A stretch of 64,000 bases of DNA from Phycisphaerales bacterium (GTDB lineage Bacteria; Planctomycetota; Phycisphaerae; Phycisphaerales; UBA1924): the NCBI GenBank assembly GCA_029213305.1, contig JARGPA010000016.1:1-64000 (forward strand), given 5' to 3'. A program made the position numbers and the translations under genes. Below the pieces are notes generated by a model. That model had not been told where the DNA came from. It saw only the letters and a list, made by a program, of their open reading frames with translations, and searched no databases. Below, in pieces: positions 54,938-63,759 of the stretch. Each line of letters begins with the position of its first letter. Positions within the stretch are counted from its first letter, which is position 1.

Positions 54938-56038
54938 ATGTCAATACCAAATCATCCTGAAAACACAGCGATTCTGCGGATGATAGATGCAAATCTCAAT
55001 CGCGCATCTGAAGGACTTCGGATGATCGAAGATTGTGCACGCTTTGGGCTCAACGATCCAGCGCTCTCTGAACAATGTAAAACTGCTCGTCATCAACTCA
55101 GAGTAGGAATCGCAAATCTTCAACTCCCATCCGATTCGTTAATCGTGTCCAGAGATACCATGGGTGATGTTGGAGTTAAAATAAAAACTACAACAGAAGG
55201 TAATCGATCAGATGGAATCAGAGATTTAGTGGACGCTGCTGCGAAGCGTTCTACTGAAGCGCTCCGAGTAATCGAAGAATGCGCCAAAGCAATCAGGCAT
55301 TCCGGGGCTCCATTTGAGTCTATCCGATATCAGTTGTACACCATTCATAGAGAACTGATTTTATCACTTGCACCGACTTGCCCACAATGGACACTCTGCG
55401 TTCTCATTACTCAGTCTCTTTGTGTTCATTATGATCCATCCGAAATCGTAAAGAGAGCAGCGCAAGGCGGAGCTCAATGTATCCAAATTCGTGAAAAAAC
55501 CATGCCTGACTCTCAAATGCTCGATCTTGCAGGCCCATTGACTGATCTTGCGCAAAGCTATGGGTTAGATGTCATGATCAATGATCGAGTTCAAATTGCA
55601 CAACTTGTCAATGCAGACGGAGTTCATCTCGGACAAGATGATCTTCCGATATCGGATGCTAGAAAACTTCTTGGTCCACGAGCATGGATCGGACGAACTT
55701 GCCCCACGATCGATGATGCACGTGTTGCGATTGCTGAAGGCGCCGACACATGCGGACTTGGTCCTGTTTTTCCATCTACAACGAAATCGAAACCAACTCT
55801 TGCAGGACTGGATCTTGTAACTCAATATCTCAATGATGAACAGATGAATCAAACTCCGATGCTCGCGATCTCTGGGATAAATCCTCAGAACATTAACCAA
55901 CTTGCCCAAATTCAATGTCCTGGGGTCGCGGTATCGAGCGCAGTTTGCTCAAGTGAAAACCCCAAGCAAGCATGCGAACTGATCATTGACGCGATATCCC
56001 GATACCAAGGCTCTAACGAACCTACACTTCCAGTATGA
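54938..56038 (+). CDS. thiE: Fused ThiD2-type domain and thiamine-phosphate synthase
   Basis: Two-domain thiamine enzyme of 366 residues. Residues about 10-140 match the ThiD2-type domain (RMIDANLNRASEGLRMIEDCARF, and repeated STEALRVIEECAK), described as a hydroxymethylpyrimidine phosphate kinase in related fusions. Residues about 150-355 form a ThiE barrel with GAQCIQIREKTM, VMINDRVQIA, DGVHLGQDDLP, and GADTCGLGPVFPSTTKSKP. The Q-R and thiazole/phosphate sites are intact. The stop overlaps the following M16 gene by four bases (ATGA). Confidence 0.93.
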   Translation: MSIPNHPENTAILRMIDANLNRASEGLRMIEDCARFGLNDPALSEQCKTARHQLRVGIANLQLPSDSLIVSRDTMGDVGVKIKTTTEGNRSDGIRDLVDAAAKRSTEALRVIEECAKAIRHSGAPFESIRYQLYTIHRELILSLAPTCPQWTLCVLITQSLCVHYDPSEIVKRAAQGGAQCIQIREKTMPDSQMLDLAGPLTDLAQSYGLDVMINDRVQIAQLVNADGVHLGQDDLPISDARKLLGPRAWIGRTCPTIDDARVAIAEGADTCGLGPVFPSTTKSKPTLAGLDLVTQYLNDEQMNQTPMLAISGINPQNINQLAQIQCPGVAVSSAVCSSENPKQACELIIDAISRYQGSNEPTLPV

Positions 56039-57261
56039 GTATCCAGTTCCAAAGCGCAACCCTCGAATCCGGTATGACCATCATTGCTGAAACAGACCCC
56101 CAAGCCCATTCGGCGGCTGCAGGTTTCTTCGTCAAAGCTGGTGCCCGAGATGAAGCAACAAAGATAATGGGAGTGTCTCACTTCCTTGAGCACATGATGT
56201 TCAAAGGAACTGAAGAACTGAGCACTGAAGATATTAACCAAGGGTTCGACAACCTTGGCGCGAGCAACAATGCATACACCTCTCGAGAGATGACTTGTTT
56301 TTATGCTCATGTGATCCCAGAGAATCTTACAACTGCAACAGAGTTGCTCTCAAAGATGATGAGACCCGCTCTGAGGAACAGTGACTTCGATACAGAAAAA
56401 AATGTCATCCTCGAAGAGATCGCGATGTATCAAGACAACCCTTTCTGGGTCCTCTATGAAGAATCTATTGCGCGTCATTATGGATCACACGGGCTCGCTC
56501 ATCGAGTTCTTGGGACAAAGGAATCTGTTTCAGATCTCTCACGAGATGAAATGGCGCAGTACTTCAATGATCGGTACGCTGCTGATAAAACAGTTGTTGC
56601 TCTTGCAGGCAACCTCGACTTTGATAAATCAGTTGCACAGATTGATTCCCTTTGTAAAGGTTGGCAAACAAGCGTTGGTAATCGCGACACAGCAACCCCA
56701 AACATCAAAACATCATCATTCACACTCAAAGATGATAAAGTAAATCGTGGGTATCTCATTGGTGTAGCACAAGCACCTGCGAGCAATGATGATCAACGAT
56801 ACGCCGCCGCGTTGCTCGCACAAATCCTGGGCGGGGTCGACAACTCAAGACTTCATTGGGCATTGATCGAAACTGGTATTGCAGAAGAAGCACAAGCAGG
56901 GTACGACGGCCTTGACGGCACAGGCGACTACTTCGTCTACGCGTCTGGTGATCCAGACAAACTTGATGACATTTGGGAAGTAATTGCGAAGGAAATTCGC
57001 TCCCTAAAAGACTCACTCACAGACGACGACTTAAGCGGTTTAAGATCGAAGATGGCCACCGCTGCGGTACTCGGGTCTGAGCGCCCGAATGATCGGATGC
57101 AACGACTCGGACGACTCTGGACAATGACAGGCACATATCTTCCACTCGAAGATGAACTCAAGAAAATTGAAGCAGTTACTGTCGAAGATCTCAAAGCAGT
57201 TGCAGAAGCATTCCCATTGGACAACTGCACTCTTGGAAAACTAATCCCTGCAGATCAATAA
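56035..57261 (+). CDS. M16-family zinc peptidase
   Basis: Processing-peptidase/PqqL-like protein of 408 residues. The inverted zinc motif VSHFLEHMMFKG (H49, E52, H53) and the third ligand in VILEEIAMYQDNP (Glu about 127) are present. The second domain has AQILGGVDNSRLHWALIE, typical of M16B proteins. It carries no signal peptide. It overlaps the thiE stop by four bases. Substrate unknown; in other bacteria such genes degrade peptides or process exported proteins. Confidence 0.93.
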   Translation: MSIQFQSATLESGMTIIAETDPQAHSAAAGFFVKAGARDEATKIMGVSHFLEHMMFKGTEELSTEDINQGFDNLGASNNAYTSREMTCFYAHVIPENLTTATELLSKMMRPALRNSDFDTEKNVILEEIAMYQDNPFWVLYEESIARHYGSHGLAHRVLGTKESVSDLSRDEMAQYFNDRYAADKTVVALAGNLDFDKSVAQIDSLCKGWQTSVGNRDTATPNIKTSSFTLKDDKVNRGYLIGVAQAPASNDDQRYAAALLAQILGGVDNSRLHWALIETGIAEEAQAGYDGLDGTGDYFVYASGDPDKLDDIWEVIAKEIRSLKDSLTDDDLSGLRSKMATAAVLGSERPNDRMQRLGRLWTMTGTYLPLEDELKKIEAVTVEDLKAVAEAFPLDNCTLGKLIPADQ

Positions 57262-57286
57262 GTCTGAGTTGGTTTCTTGAGATTCG

Positions 57287-58891
57287 TTAAGCAGCGTCTT
57301 TGCGTGCGACAAAAGCTCGAACTGTTGAGGTTTTACTTGATTTCGCCGCGAGGAGTGCTTGTGTTGCTGATTTCACAAGTAGCTCAGGAGACTTAAAGAT
57401 TGATCGTGTATCTTCGTCGAGTGTGGAAACACCCATCGAAACTCTGATTTGATCTCCAACGGTGTCATCGTCAGGAACCCAAGTCTTCAATCGTTGATCA
57501 AACTCTTCACAACACGCGTTTGCGTATTGGGTTGTAATCACTCGTTCAATATTGGGCAAAACAACCGCAAAGACAGAATCAGCAATACGACAAATGACAC
57601 CACCCATATGTTCAAAGTTTCGCCGCAGCATTACCGCAGTACCAATGACAATCTCGTCTGTAACACTGTCCCCGCTTTTTTCGTTGAGGGCTTCGTATCC
57701 TTCGAGTAGTATCTGTACGACGCTTAATGAGTATTCGCCGGCCTTTGCTGCTTCAAATGCTTCACGAACCGCGATTGTAAAACCTTCACGATTCAAAGTC
57801 CCAGTGATTGGGTCAACTCCATCGGACTCATTGACAAGTTCTTTGAGCTGCTTTGCAGCGTAACTTTCAACCTTTTTCGCTTTCGCGAGCTCGATAAGCT
57901 GACGATCCGCCTTTGCGAGTACCTCTTCTGGGTCTGGAACAGTACCAACATCAATAGAGAAGAGTTTGCCAAGCTCCTTCGTTGTTATCCCTGCTTCTTT
58001 GAGCAAATCATCTACTTGAGATTCTTTAAGACCCAACCAGCTTGAAGCCTTTGAGTATGCTTTACGAAGTGGTTCAGTAGGATTTTCAGCACACAATACT
58101 TCAGCAATCACATTACCCAGCGCCACGCATCGAGCAACCTGAGAAAACTCTTGCGGACACGCAGTTGGACGATCGTGATAACGAACTGGGATCACAATCT
58201 CGTATGGGATTTTCCAGTTCTCACACATCATGGCGCCGACGGTTGAATGCTGGATCTCATATGTATCGAGTTCAAGCTTTGCGAGTTTGGAGTGATCGCC
58301 CTCGGTGCTCTGAATAAGTTCTAGATACTCATTACCAATCGTGCGGTGCATCGCGATCATTCCGATGTCTTGGAATAACCCTGCAAGGAATGCTTCATCT
58401 GCGATTTCTTTATTCTCGATCATCTCTGCTGCATACTTTGACGCAACCGCTGTTACAAGGCCGCGTTTCCAGTATCCGAGATAATCAAAAGCATCTCCGT
58501 CTTTACTTTTTACAGTTGAGACTAGAGAAAATCCAAGCACGAGCGATTTAACAGGGCCAAGCCCAAGCATGATGAGTGCGTGATCTATCGAGGAACAGCG
58601 TTTACGCAAACCATAAAAGCTTGAGTTCACTGTGCGAAGAATCTTTGCAGCTATACCCTGGTCGAACTGGATCTCTTTGGCCAGCTCATCCATTTTTACA
58701 TCTGGATCAGATGTAAGCTCAAGCACTCGTATCGCTACCGATGGCAGCGAAGGCAGTGTTGGGCAACTCAGAATTTCTTCCAGAAGTTTGGTGTCCATCC
58801 GCTCGTTTTCTTCAGTTCCAAAGTTCATCAAACGATCCGTCGTAAGATGGCCCTCAACTGAACTATCGGCGTAATAAGATGGGGGATCCAC
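57287..58891 (-). CDS. HDOD-domain signalling protein with degenerate GGDEF domain
   Basis: A 534-residue regulator. The HDOD domain (about 40-235) begins LPSLPSVAIRVLELTSDPDVKMDELA and has LGLGPVKSLVLGFSLV. Residues about 360-515 resemble a GGDEF fold (DPITGTLNREGF, ending ICRIADSVFAVVLPN). The diguanylate-cyclase signature is replaced by IADSVF, so enzymatic activity is unlikely. A role in signalling, adhesion or motility control is inferred. The start is uncertain: a GTG at 58891 is used, with internal ATG options near 58828 and 58798. Confidence 0.85.
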   Translation of the reverse strand: MDPPSYYADSSVEGHLTTDRLMNFGTEENERMDTKLLEEILSCPTLPSLPSVAIRVLELTSDPDVKMDELAKEIQFDQGIAAKILRTVNSSFYGLRKRCSSIDHALIMLGLGPVKSLVLGFSLVSTVKSKDGDAFDYLGYWKRGLVTAVASKYAAEMIENKEIADEAFLAGLFQDIGMIAMHRTIGNEYLELIQSTEGDHSKLAKLELDTYEIQHSTVGAMMCENWKIPYEIVIPVRYHDRPTACPQEFSQVARCVALGNVIAEVLCAENPTEPLRKAYSKASSWLGLKESQVDDLLKEAGITTKELGKLFSIDVGTVPDPEEVLAKADRQLIELAKAKKVESYAAKQLKELVNESDGVDPITGTLNREGFTIAVREAFEAAKAGEYSLSVVQILLEGYEALNEKSGDSVTDEIVIGTAVMLRRNFEHMGGVICRIADSVFAVVLPNIERVITTQYANACCEEFDQRLKTWVPDDDTVGDQIRVSMGVSTLDEDTRSIFKSPELLVKSATQALLAAKSSKTSTVRAFVARKDAA

Positions 58892-58948
58892 CCCGATCGG
58901 GAACGAATAAAAATCTGAATCGAGTACACTCTCTAAGTCCGAATCAAC

Positions 58949-59740
58949 TTATATCGAAGGGTACATCATCACCATCGATGGGATTTCATTTCCCACTATA
59001 TATCGAAGATAAGACGCGAGAAGCCCACCTAATCGCTCGAGTTGATCTTCTGAGTTGATGACTAAATCATCCACACGGGCACCCCCTAGAAGTTGTCGCA
59101 AGAGAATTACTGTTGATCGTCTGACTCTCCAAGTGTCCGATAAATCATGTTGTCCATTAGGGGAATCAATTTGCTTAGGATCGAGTGTAAGTCCGCCGTG
59201 AACTGGATTAAAACCAAACACTTGTGCATGATCATCCAATGGTTCGCCGCTGAAAACATCGATGTTTAACTCCGGACGAGACCCAGTATGTTCGAGTAAC
59301 TGCCAGAAATACCATACGAGTTGACTCTGAAGATCTATCCGTGATGTACATCGAGATGGATCGGAAAGATGATTGAGCGTGTCAACAATAGCATCAAAGA
59401 CTTCAGGGTGTGGATCATGATCATTAATCAATCGCGGGATCAGATCAATAACGAACATGGACGCATGATACCGATCAAGGGATCTTCGCATTTGGTACAT
59501 TGGATCAACCAAATCCCATGCTGTGAGTATCGCGAGCTCAGTGTTTGGTTTGACTATCGCGACCATATGACCGATCGTTGCGATTTCGAGCCCACCTGAA
59601 AATGCAGACTTCTCCCGTTTTGAGCCCTTTGCTAGACAACGGATGAGCCCAAAATCACGGGTCAACAAGGATACTGTCTGGGAGGTTTCGGACCAATCCC
59701 ATTGACGGACACACACTGCATGATCTTGTATCGTGGGCAC
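58949..59740 (-). CDS. recO: DNA repair protein RecO
   Basis: RecFOR-pathway protein that loads RecA onto SSB-coated DNA. It has an N-terminal OB fold (VRQWDWSETSQTVSLLTRDFGLIRCLAKGSKREKS region) and a helical C-terminal region with FGFNPVHGGLTLDP. GTG at 59740 is preferred; earlier starts to 59824 would overlap the divergent fabZ-like gene. Cysteines of the classical RecO zinc site are absent. Confidence 0.86.
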   Translation of the reverse strand: MPTIQDHAVCVRQWDWSETSQTVSLLTRDFGLIRCLAKGSKREKSAFSGGLEIATIGHMVAIVKPNTELAILTAWDLVDPMYQMRRSLDRYHASMFVIDLIPRLINDHDPHPEVFDAIVDTLNHLSDPSRCTSRIDLQSQLVWYFWQLLEHTGSRPELNIDVFSGEPLDDHAQVFGFNPVHGGLTLDPKQIDSPNGQHDLSDTWRVRRSTVILLRQLLGGARVDDLVINSEDQLERLGGLLASYLRYIVGNEIPSMVMMYPSI

Positions 59741-59786
59741 AGCTAAAGGATAGCACTTTGAATAAACATGTGCCCTATCCTTCAAT

Positions 59787-60218
59787 ATGCACTTCAACCT
59801 AATCGACCGTGTTCTTGAACGCAATGAAACTCAGATCATCACACTTAAGCATGTGTCAAGTGCTGAGGAATATCTCCAGGATCACTTCCCCAGCTTCCCA
59901 GTCCTCCCTGGAGTGATGATGCTCGAAGCGATGACCCAAGCAGCTCGGAGTTTTCTGGATCCAGATAATACAAGCGAACTCCCTTGGGTTTTGACTCAAG
60001 CAAAGGCCCTCAAGTACGGTTCATTTGTTCGCCCCGGCGCATCCATCCGTGTGACGATGACAAAACACAAAGAGAATGCTGATGGGTCAATCGATTTCAA
60101 AGGCGATGTACGACTTGTGGAACCTGATGCAGACGAAGATAATCTGCCAGTCGCGTGCTCAGGACGCATCACACTTCGACATACAAAAATTGGTACAACA
60201 ACTGCGAGCTGTTCATGA
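59787..60218 (+). CDS. FabZ-like 3-hydroxyacyl-ACP dehydratase
   Basis: Hotdog-fold protein of 143 residues with the FabZ signature DHFPSFPVLPGVMMLEAMTQAA, in which the catalytic His and Glu are conserved. FabZ dehydrates hydroxyacyl-ACP in fatty acid elongation. Its ATG lies 46 bases from the recO start on the other strand. The stop overlaps the aroD-aroE start by four bases (ATGA), so translation is probably coupled, although the pathways are unrelated. Confidence 0.9.
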   Translation: MHFNLIDRVLERNETQIITLKHVSSAEEYLQDHFPSFPVLPGVMMLEAMTQAARSFLDPDNTSELPWVLTQAKALKYGSFVRPGASIRVTMTKHKENADGSIDFKGDVRLVEPDADEDNLPVACSGRITLRHTKIGTTTASCS

Positions 60219-61894
60219 CCCAAGTATGTGTCCCACTAATGGTGGAAGATCACTCAGAAGCTCTCCGAGACGCGATCCTCGCGGCCGAGCTTGGCGCTGA
60301 TCTCGTCGAGTTTCGCGTTGATGTGTTCTTCGAGGATCGATCGGATGAAGAAAAAGGTTCCGTTGAGATGTTGCAAGACCGGATCGATCGAGTGCTGGAT
60401 CTCGTCGAGGTCTCTCCACTCCCTTGCATCGTCACCTGTCGACCACACTGGGAAGGTGGCGAATATCACGGCGACGATGACGAACGCGTCGCACTTTTCG
60501 AAGCACTAGGCACATCAGACACCCCTCCGGCGTATATCGATGTCGAGCTCGCGACCTACACGCGATCGAAGAACATCCGCCAGAAAATCAATCTCGCAGT
60601 AAACCATCCAAAGCAGGTGCGCGCGGTTACAACTCGATTGATTCTCTCAGCGCATGACTTTGAAGGCCGACCGTCTGATCTCACACGCAAAATCATCGAA
60701 ATGCAAGATGAACCCGCGTGCTCAATCGTCAAGATCGCATATCGAGCGCGTTCGATCAGGGACAATCTTGAGTTGTTCGAGATCCTTGCAGATCGTCAAA
60801 AACCAACCATCGCACTGTGCATGGGTGAGTTTGGAATCATGAGCAGAATCCTCGCACCAAAGTTTGGTGGATTCCTGACATTTGCATCGCTGCGAGATGA
60901 GTCCACCACTGCTCCAGGTCAGATCACGATCGACGAGTTGATCAATCTCTATCGGTTCCGTTCGATCACCCCCACTACCAAGGTTTACGGCATCATCGGC
61001 TGGCCGGTGACGCAGTCGATGTCGCCGATGGTTCATAATGCGGGGTTCGAGAAGATCGGGTGGGACGGGGTGTATGTCCCGATGCCTGTGGAGGGGAGTT
61101 ATGAATCGTTTAAGGCGACAGTGCTCTCAATGATTGATTCACAATTAGACTTTGCTGGCGCAAGTGTAACGATTCCACATAAAGAACACCTTGGCCAACT
61201 TTTTGGATCAAATGGCCTGTTCACTAACGAGTCTGATCACAACTCTTCTAATCATCTTGACATTCTATCTTCAAACACACTCATTCGTGAGCTTCAACAT
61301 GTAAATGACAACTGGATTCTCTCTGACAACCAACCAACTGGTGTAGACACGGATACCGAGGCAATCCGCCACTCCACAGCTGGTGGACACAGAGTAGTTA
61401 TTGTCGGAACTGGTGGAGCTGCGAAAGCAGCAATGCGTGCATTTAGTGATCATCGCATTTACATAGTGAGTCGAGATATTGTGAAGTCACAAACACTCGC
61501 GGATCAATACAATTCGACTAGACAAGAGCAAACTGAACGCTTTGCAACTGCACATACGTTACAGAATTTTCCAACAGATACTGTAGATTTGTATGTCAAC
61601 TGCACTCCTGTTGGGATGAAAGACGGGCCTAACCCAGATGGAATAAGTATTCCGCTCAATCAGCTCGGTGCATTAGCCGCAGAGACAATTGTCTTCGATA
61701 CAGTTTACAACCCTATTGAAACGCCACTCATTAAGTTTGCCAAATCGATTGGAGTTCAAACTGTCGACGGTGTAACCATGTTTGTAAAACAAGCTGAGAT
61801 GCAGTTCGGATTATTCATTGGTGATGAAGATATCCATGTCTCAGGAATTGAAGACCTCTTCGATCGTTTAGTTCGTGAAAAACTTAGCTCATAA
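60215..61894 (+). CDS. aroDE: Fused type I 3-dehydroquinate dehydratase / shikimate dehydrogenase
   Basis: Two shikimate-pathway enzymes in one chain of about 559 residues. The AroD half (about 1-250) has VEFRVD, ILSAHDFEG (H147) and SIVKIAYRA (Schiff-base K173). The AroE half (about 256-559) has YGIIGWPVTQSMSPMVHN, VTIPHKE (K323), SSNTLIR, TGVDTDTEA (D378), the NADP loop VGTGGAAKAA, and NCTPVGMKDG. The ATG at 60215 overlaps the preceding stop; a longer reading begins at 60155. The first 900 bases have clearly higher GC than the rest of the gene. Confidence 0.95.
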   Translation: MTQVCVPLMVEDHSEALRDAILAAELGADLVEFRVDVFFEDRSDEEKGSVEMLQDRIDRVLDLVEVSPLPCIVTCRPHWEGGEYHGDDDERVALFEALGTSDTPPAYIDVELATYTRSKNIRQKINLAVNHPKQVRAVTTRLILSAHDFEGRPSDLTRKIIEMQDEPACSIVKIAYRARSIRDNLELFEILADRQKPTIALCMGEFGIMSRILAPKFGGFLTFASLRDESTTAPGQITIDELINLYRFRSITPTTKVYGIIGWPVTQSMSPMVHNAGFEKIGWDGVYVPMPVEGSYESFKATVLSMIDSQLDFAGASVTIPHKEHLGQLFGSNGLFTNESDHNSSNHLDILSSNTLIRELQHVNDNWILSDNQPTGVDTDTEAIRHSTAGGHRVVIVGTGGAAKAAMRAFSDHRIYIVSRDIVKSQTLADQYNSTRQEQTERFATAHTLQNFPTDTVDLYVNCTPVGMKDGPNPDGISIPLNQLGALAAETIVFDTVYNPIETPLIKFAKSIGVQTVDGVTMFVKQAEMQFGLFIGDEDIHVSGIEDLFDRLVREKLSS

Positions 61895-61920
61895 AAAAGG
61901 CTCCCGATTGGAAGCCTTCA
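61893..61920 (-). terminator. Terminator of the lipoprotein gene
   Basis: GGCTTCC/GGGAGCC (minus strand) forms a 7-bp stem with the loop AATC, followed by T6. It lies 4 bases after the lipoprotein stop and just past the convergent aroDE gene. Confidence 0.85.
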
Positions 61921-61923
61921 GTC

Positions 61924-62478
61924 TTAGTTCTTTTTGTAAACTGATTCGCCTGTTGGATGGAACAAAGGTCCCCAGTTCGGGTCATGGCGTTCGTATTCAT
62001 GCAAGTCTGCGTACTCAGCTTGATTTTTAAGTTTGAGCTTTGGACTCGCTTTTCGCATATCCCCATCCGTATACGCATTTGCGAATGCACCATCTTCTGG
62101 GTAGAGCTCAAGGAATCGATCCCAGAACTTATCCATCGTGTTTTTGTGCCAAGTCATACGCTGAGTGTTTGCAAGTGACCATTCAATATCGTCTGCGAAC
62201 TTTGCAGTGTCTTCTGCAAGTTCCATTGCTCGAAGTTGTGTATCAGCATCGACTGAACCCGAATCGCGGAGTGCCTTTGCGTATCGATCTGCGCGATATG
62301 CGAGATTGTTAGCTTCGTTGTATGTAATGATCAATCGCTTGTAGGCCGGCCCACGCATCGCGGTGTGCGGTCTACGAGTAGTGCGATCGATTTCTCTCGT
62401 TGAGGAACAGCCGGTAAGTGCTGATGTTGAAACAACGAGTCCGAGTGTGAGTGCAAGTGTTGTCTTGAGCGTTCGCAT
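61924..62478 (-). CDS. Lipoprotein, unknown function
   Basis: A 184-residue exported protein with the signal MRTLKTTLALTLGL, lipobox ALTGC, and a helical, charged mature part rich in Asp, Arg and Tyr (YKRLIITYNEANNLAYRADR). No family recognised. The ATG at 62478 has GGAGAAT upstream; an ATG 15 bases earlier is too close to that site. Helical composition suggests an envelope adaptor or coiled-coil lipoprotein, but this is a guess. Confidence 0.8.
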   Translation of the reverse strand: MRTLKTTLALTLGLVVSTSALTGCSSTREIDRTTRRPHTAMRGPAYKRLIITYNEANNLAYRADRYAKALRDSGSVDADTQLRAMELAEDTAKFADDIEWSLANTQRMTWHKNTMDKFWDRFLELYPEDGAFANAYTDGDMRKASPKLKLKNQAEYADLHEYERHDPNWGPLFHPTGESVYKKN

Positions 62479-62540
62479 TGATCCATTCTCCAAATGACGA
62501 TGATCACAACTGAGTATACGGCATAATCACTAGTGATGGA

Positions 62541-63062
62541 TTAGAAATTTGCTTCAATCCCGCTTGTCTCCATCAGCGTTTTGAACGACTCGCTGAAGAC
62601 GAAGTTCTCTTCAGGGTATTCAATACCCCCCATATTTTGATCGAGATGGCTAAAGAGCAAGTCGATCTGTCCGATAACTACCGGTTCTGATTGCCCATTT
62701 GCACTTGGTTCGATCAACTCGACAATACCTTTGGTCGAAGCGCCAGCAGCAGTAAACTGCTCGATCGTCGCGGTGTATCGCAATGTGCATCCAGGAGTTG
62801 CTTCGCGATCGAGTTTCGCTTTTGATACCTTTGCGAGAACTACTTTTTCTTTGAATCCCTCTGCGTGTCCGACGAGCACCCCTGCGGTTTGAGCCATCCC
62901 TTCGACGATCAATGACATGGGCATCATCGGCATCGCTTTGCGATTGCTCGTTGATGGAAAATGATCGTGGAGATGTTCCTCGGCCATCGAGACCTGCTTG
63001 ATCGCAACCATTCGTTCTTTGGGAACGAGCTCAACGATCCGATCAATCCACATCCATCGCAT
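62541..63062 (-). CDS. Second FabZ/FabA-like hydroxyacyl-ACP dehydratase
   Basis: Hotdog-fold protein of 173 residues with HDHFP (catalytic His), a short insert, and PMSLIVEGMAQTAGVL (catalytic Glu position). Later VLAKVSKAKLDREATPG and VIGQIDLLFSHLDQN are seen. It lies 24 bases after the acyl carrier protein gene on the same strand, suggesting the two act together on acyl chains rather than on standard fatty acid elongation; this is inference. Confidence 0.87.
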   Translation of the reverse strand: MRWMWIDRIVELVPKERMVAIKQVSMAEEHLHDHFPSTSNRKAMPMMPMSLIVEGMAQTAGVLVGHAEGFKEKVVLAKVSKAKLDREATPGCTLRYTATIEQFTAAGASTKGIVELIEPSANGQSEPVVIGQIDLLFSHLDQNMGGIEYPEENFVFSESFKTLMETSGIEANF

Positions 63063-63086
63063 GATGTATCCTCGAGTATGATCGAA

Positions 63087-63473
63087 TCAAGCAGTTTGCA
63101 GTTTTTGATCGCAGAATGTCACGAGCGCATCAACTGTGAAAATCTTCGCGACATTCTCAACTGATGGATCAGACTCAAGATCTGAAAGATTGAAGTGTGG
63201 AACACGTTCTTTGAGCAACTCGATACCTTTACTTGTGACTTTCCCGTCTTGAACATAATCAGGATCTTGTGTGATCCCTTCTGGGAAGAGTTCACCTTGA
63301 GCAATCTTGAATCCAAACTCTTGTTCGAGCTTAAAAGTGATATCAAGGATATCGATCGATTCAGCACCGAGATCGCCGATCAATGTTGCTTCGTTCGTCA
63401 CTTCGTCATCATCGACAGCGAGAGCGTCAACAAGGATTTCTTGGATTTTGTCAAAGATTTCAGATCGTTCCAT
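63087..63473 (-). CDS. Acyl carrier protein-like protein with acidic insertion
   Basis: A 128-residue protein with the ACP phosphopantetheine site LIGDLGAESIDILDI (Ser about 39, in a variant ESI context rather than DSL). Classical ACP has about 80 residues; here about 45 mainly acidic residues are inserted after FKIAQGEL before the final helix (VENVAKIFTVDALVTFC). Directly upstream of a hydroxyacyl-ACP dehydratase. It is probably a specialised carrier protein. Confidence 0.85.
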   Translation of the reverse strand: MERSEIFDKIQEILVDALAVDDDEVTNEATLIGDLGAESIDILDITFKLEQEFGFKIAQGELFPEGITQDPDYVQDGKVTSKGIELLKERVPHFNLSDLESDPSVENVAKIFTVDALVTFCDQKLQTA

Positions 63474-63759
63474 ATCGGTGCATCTCACATGATGTTTGGT
63501 ATGTGCATGGCATCACTGCCGGTCAATTCAAGTGCCCAACTATAGGCTCTTACCTCTGAAACTAAACAGCGTTCAATGATTTTCTCTTCCTGCATATGAT
63601 GAAGATTAACCCATATTTCAAGTTTTGGTGTTCACTGGGAATAAACAACCGTTTACCATGCTTTCAACATAGATACGAACCAGAAATCACTGATTCTTCA
63701 TTTATCAAAGCAATCCCAAAATGCCACCCTTATTTGAAGAACTCATTAATCCCCCATTT
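63474..63759. other. Intergenic region upstream of the acyl carrier and spondin-type genes
   Basis: This AT-rich divergent gap of 286 bases should contain promoters for both flanking genes. No gene, hairpin terminator or clear -35/-10 pair was recognised with confidence. Confidence 0.4.
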
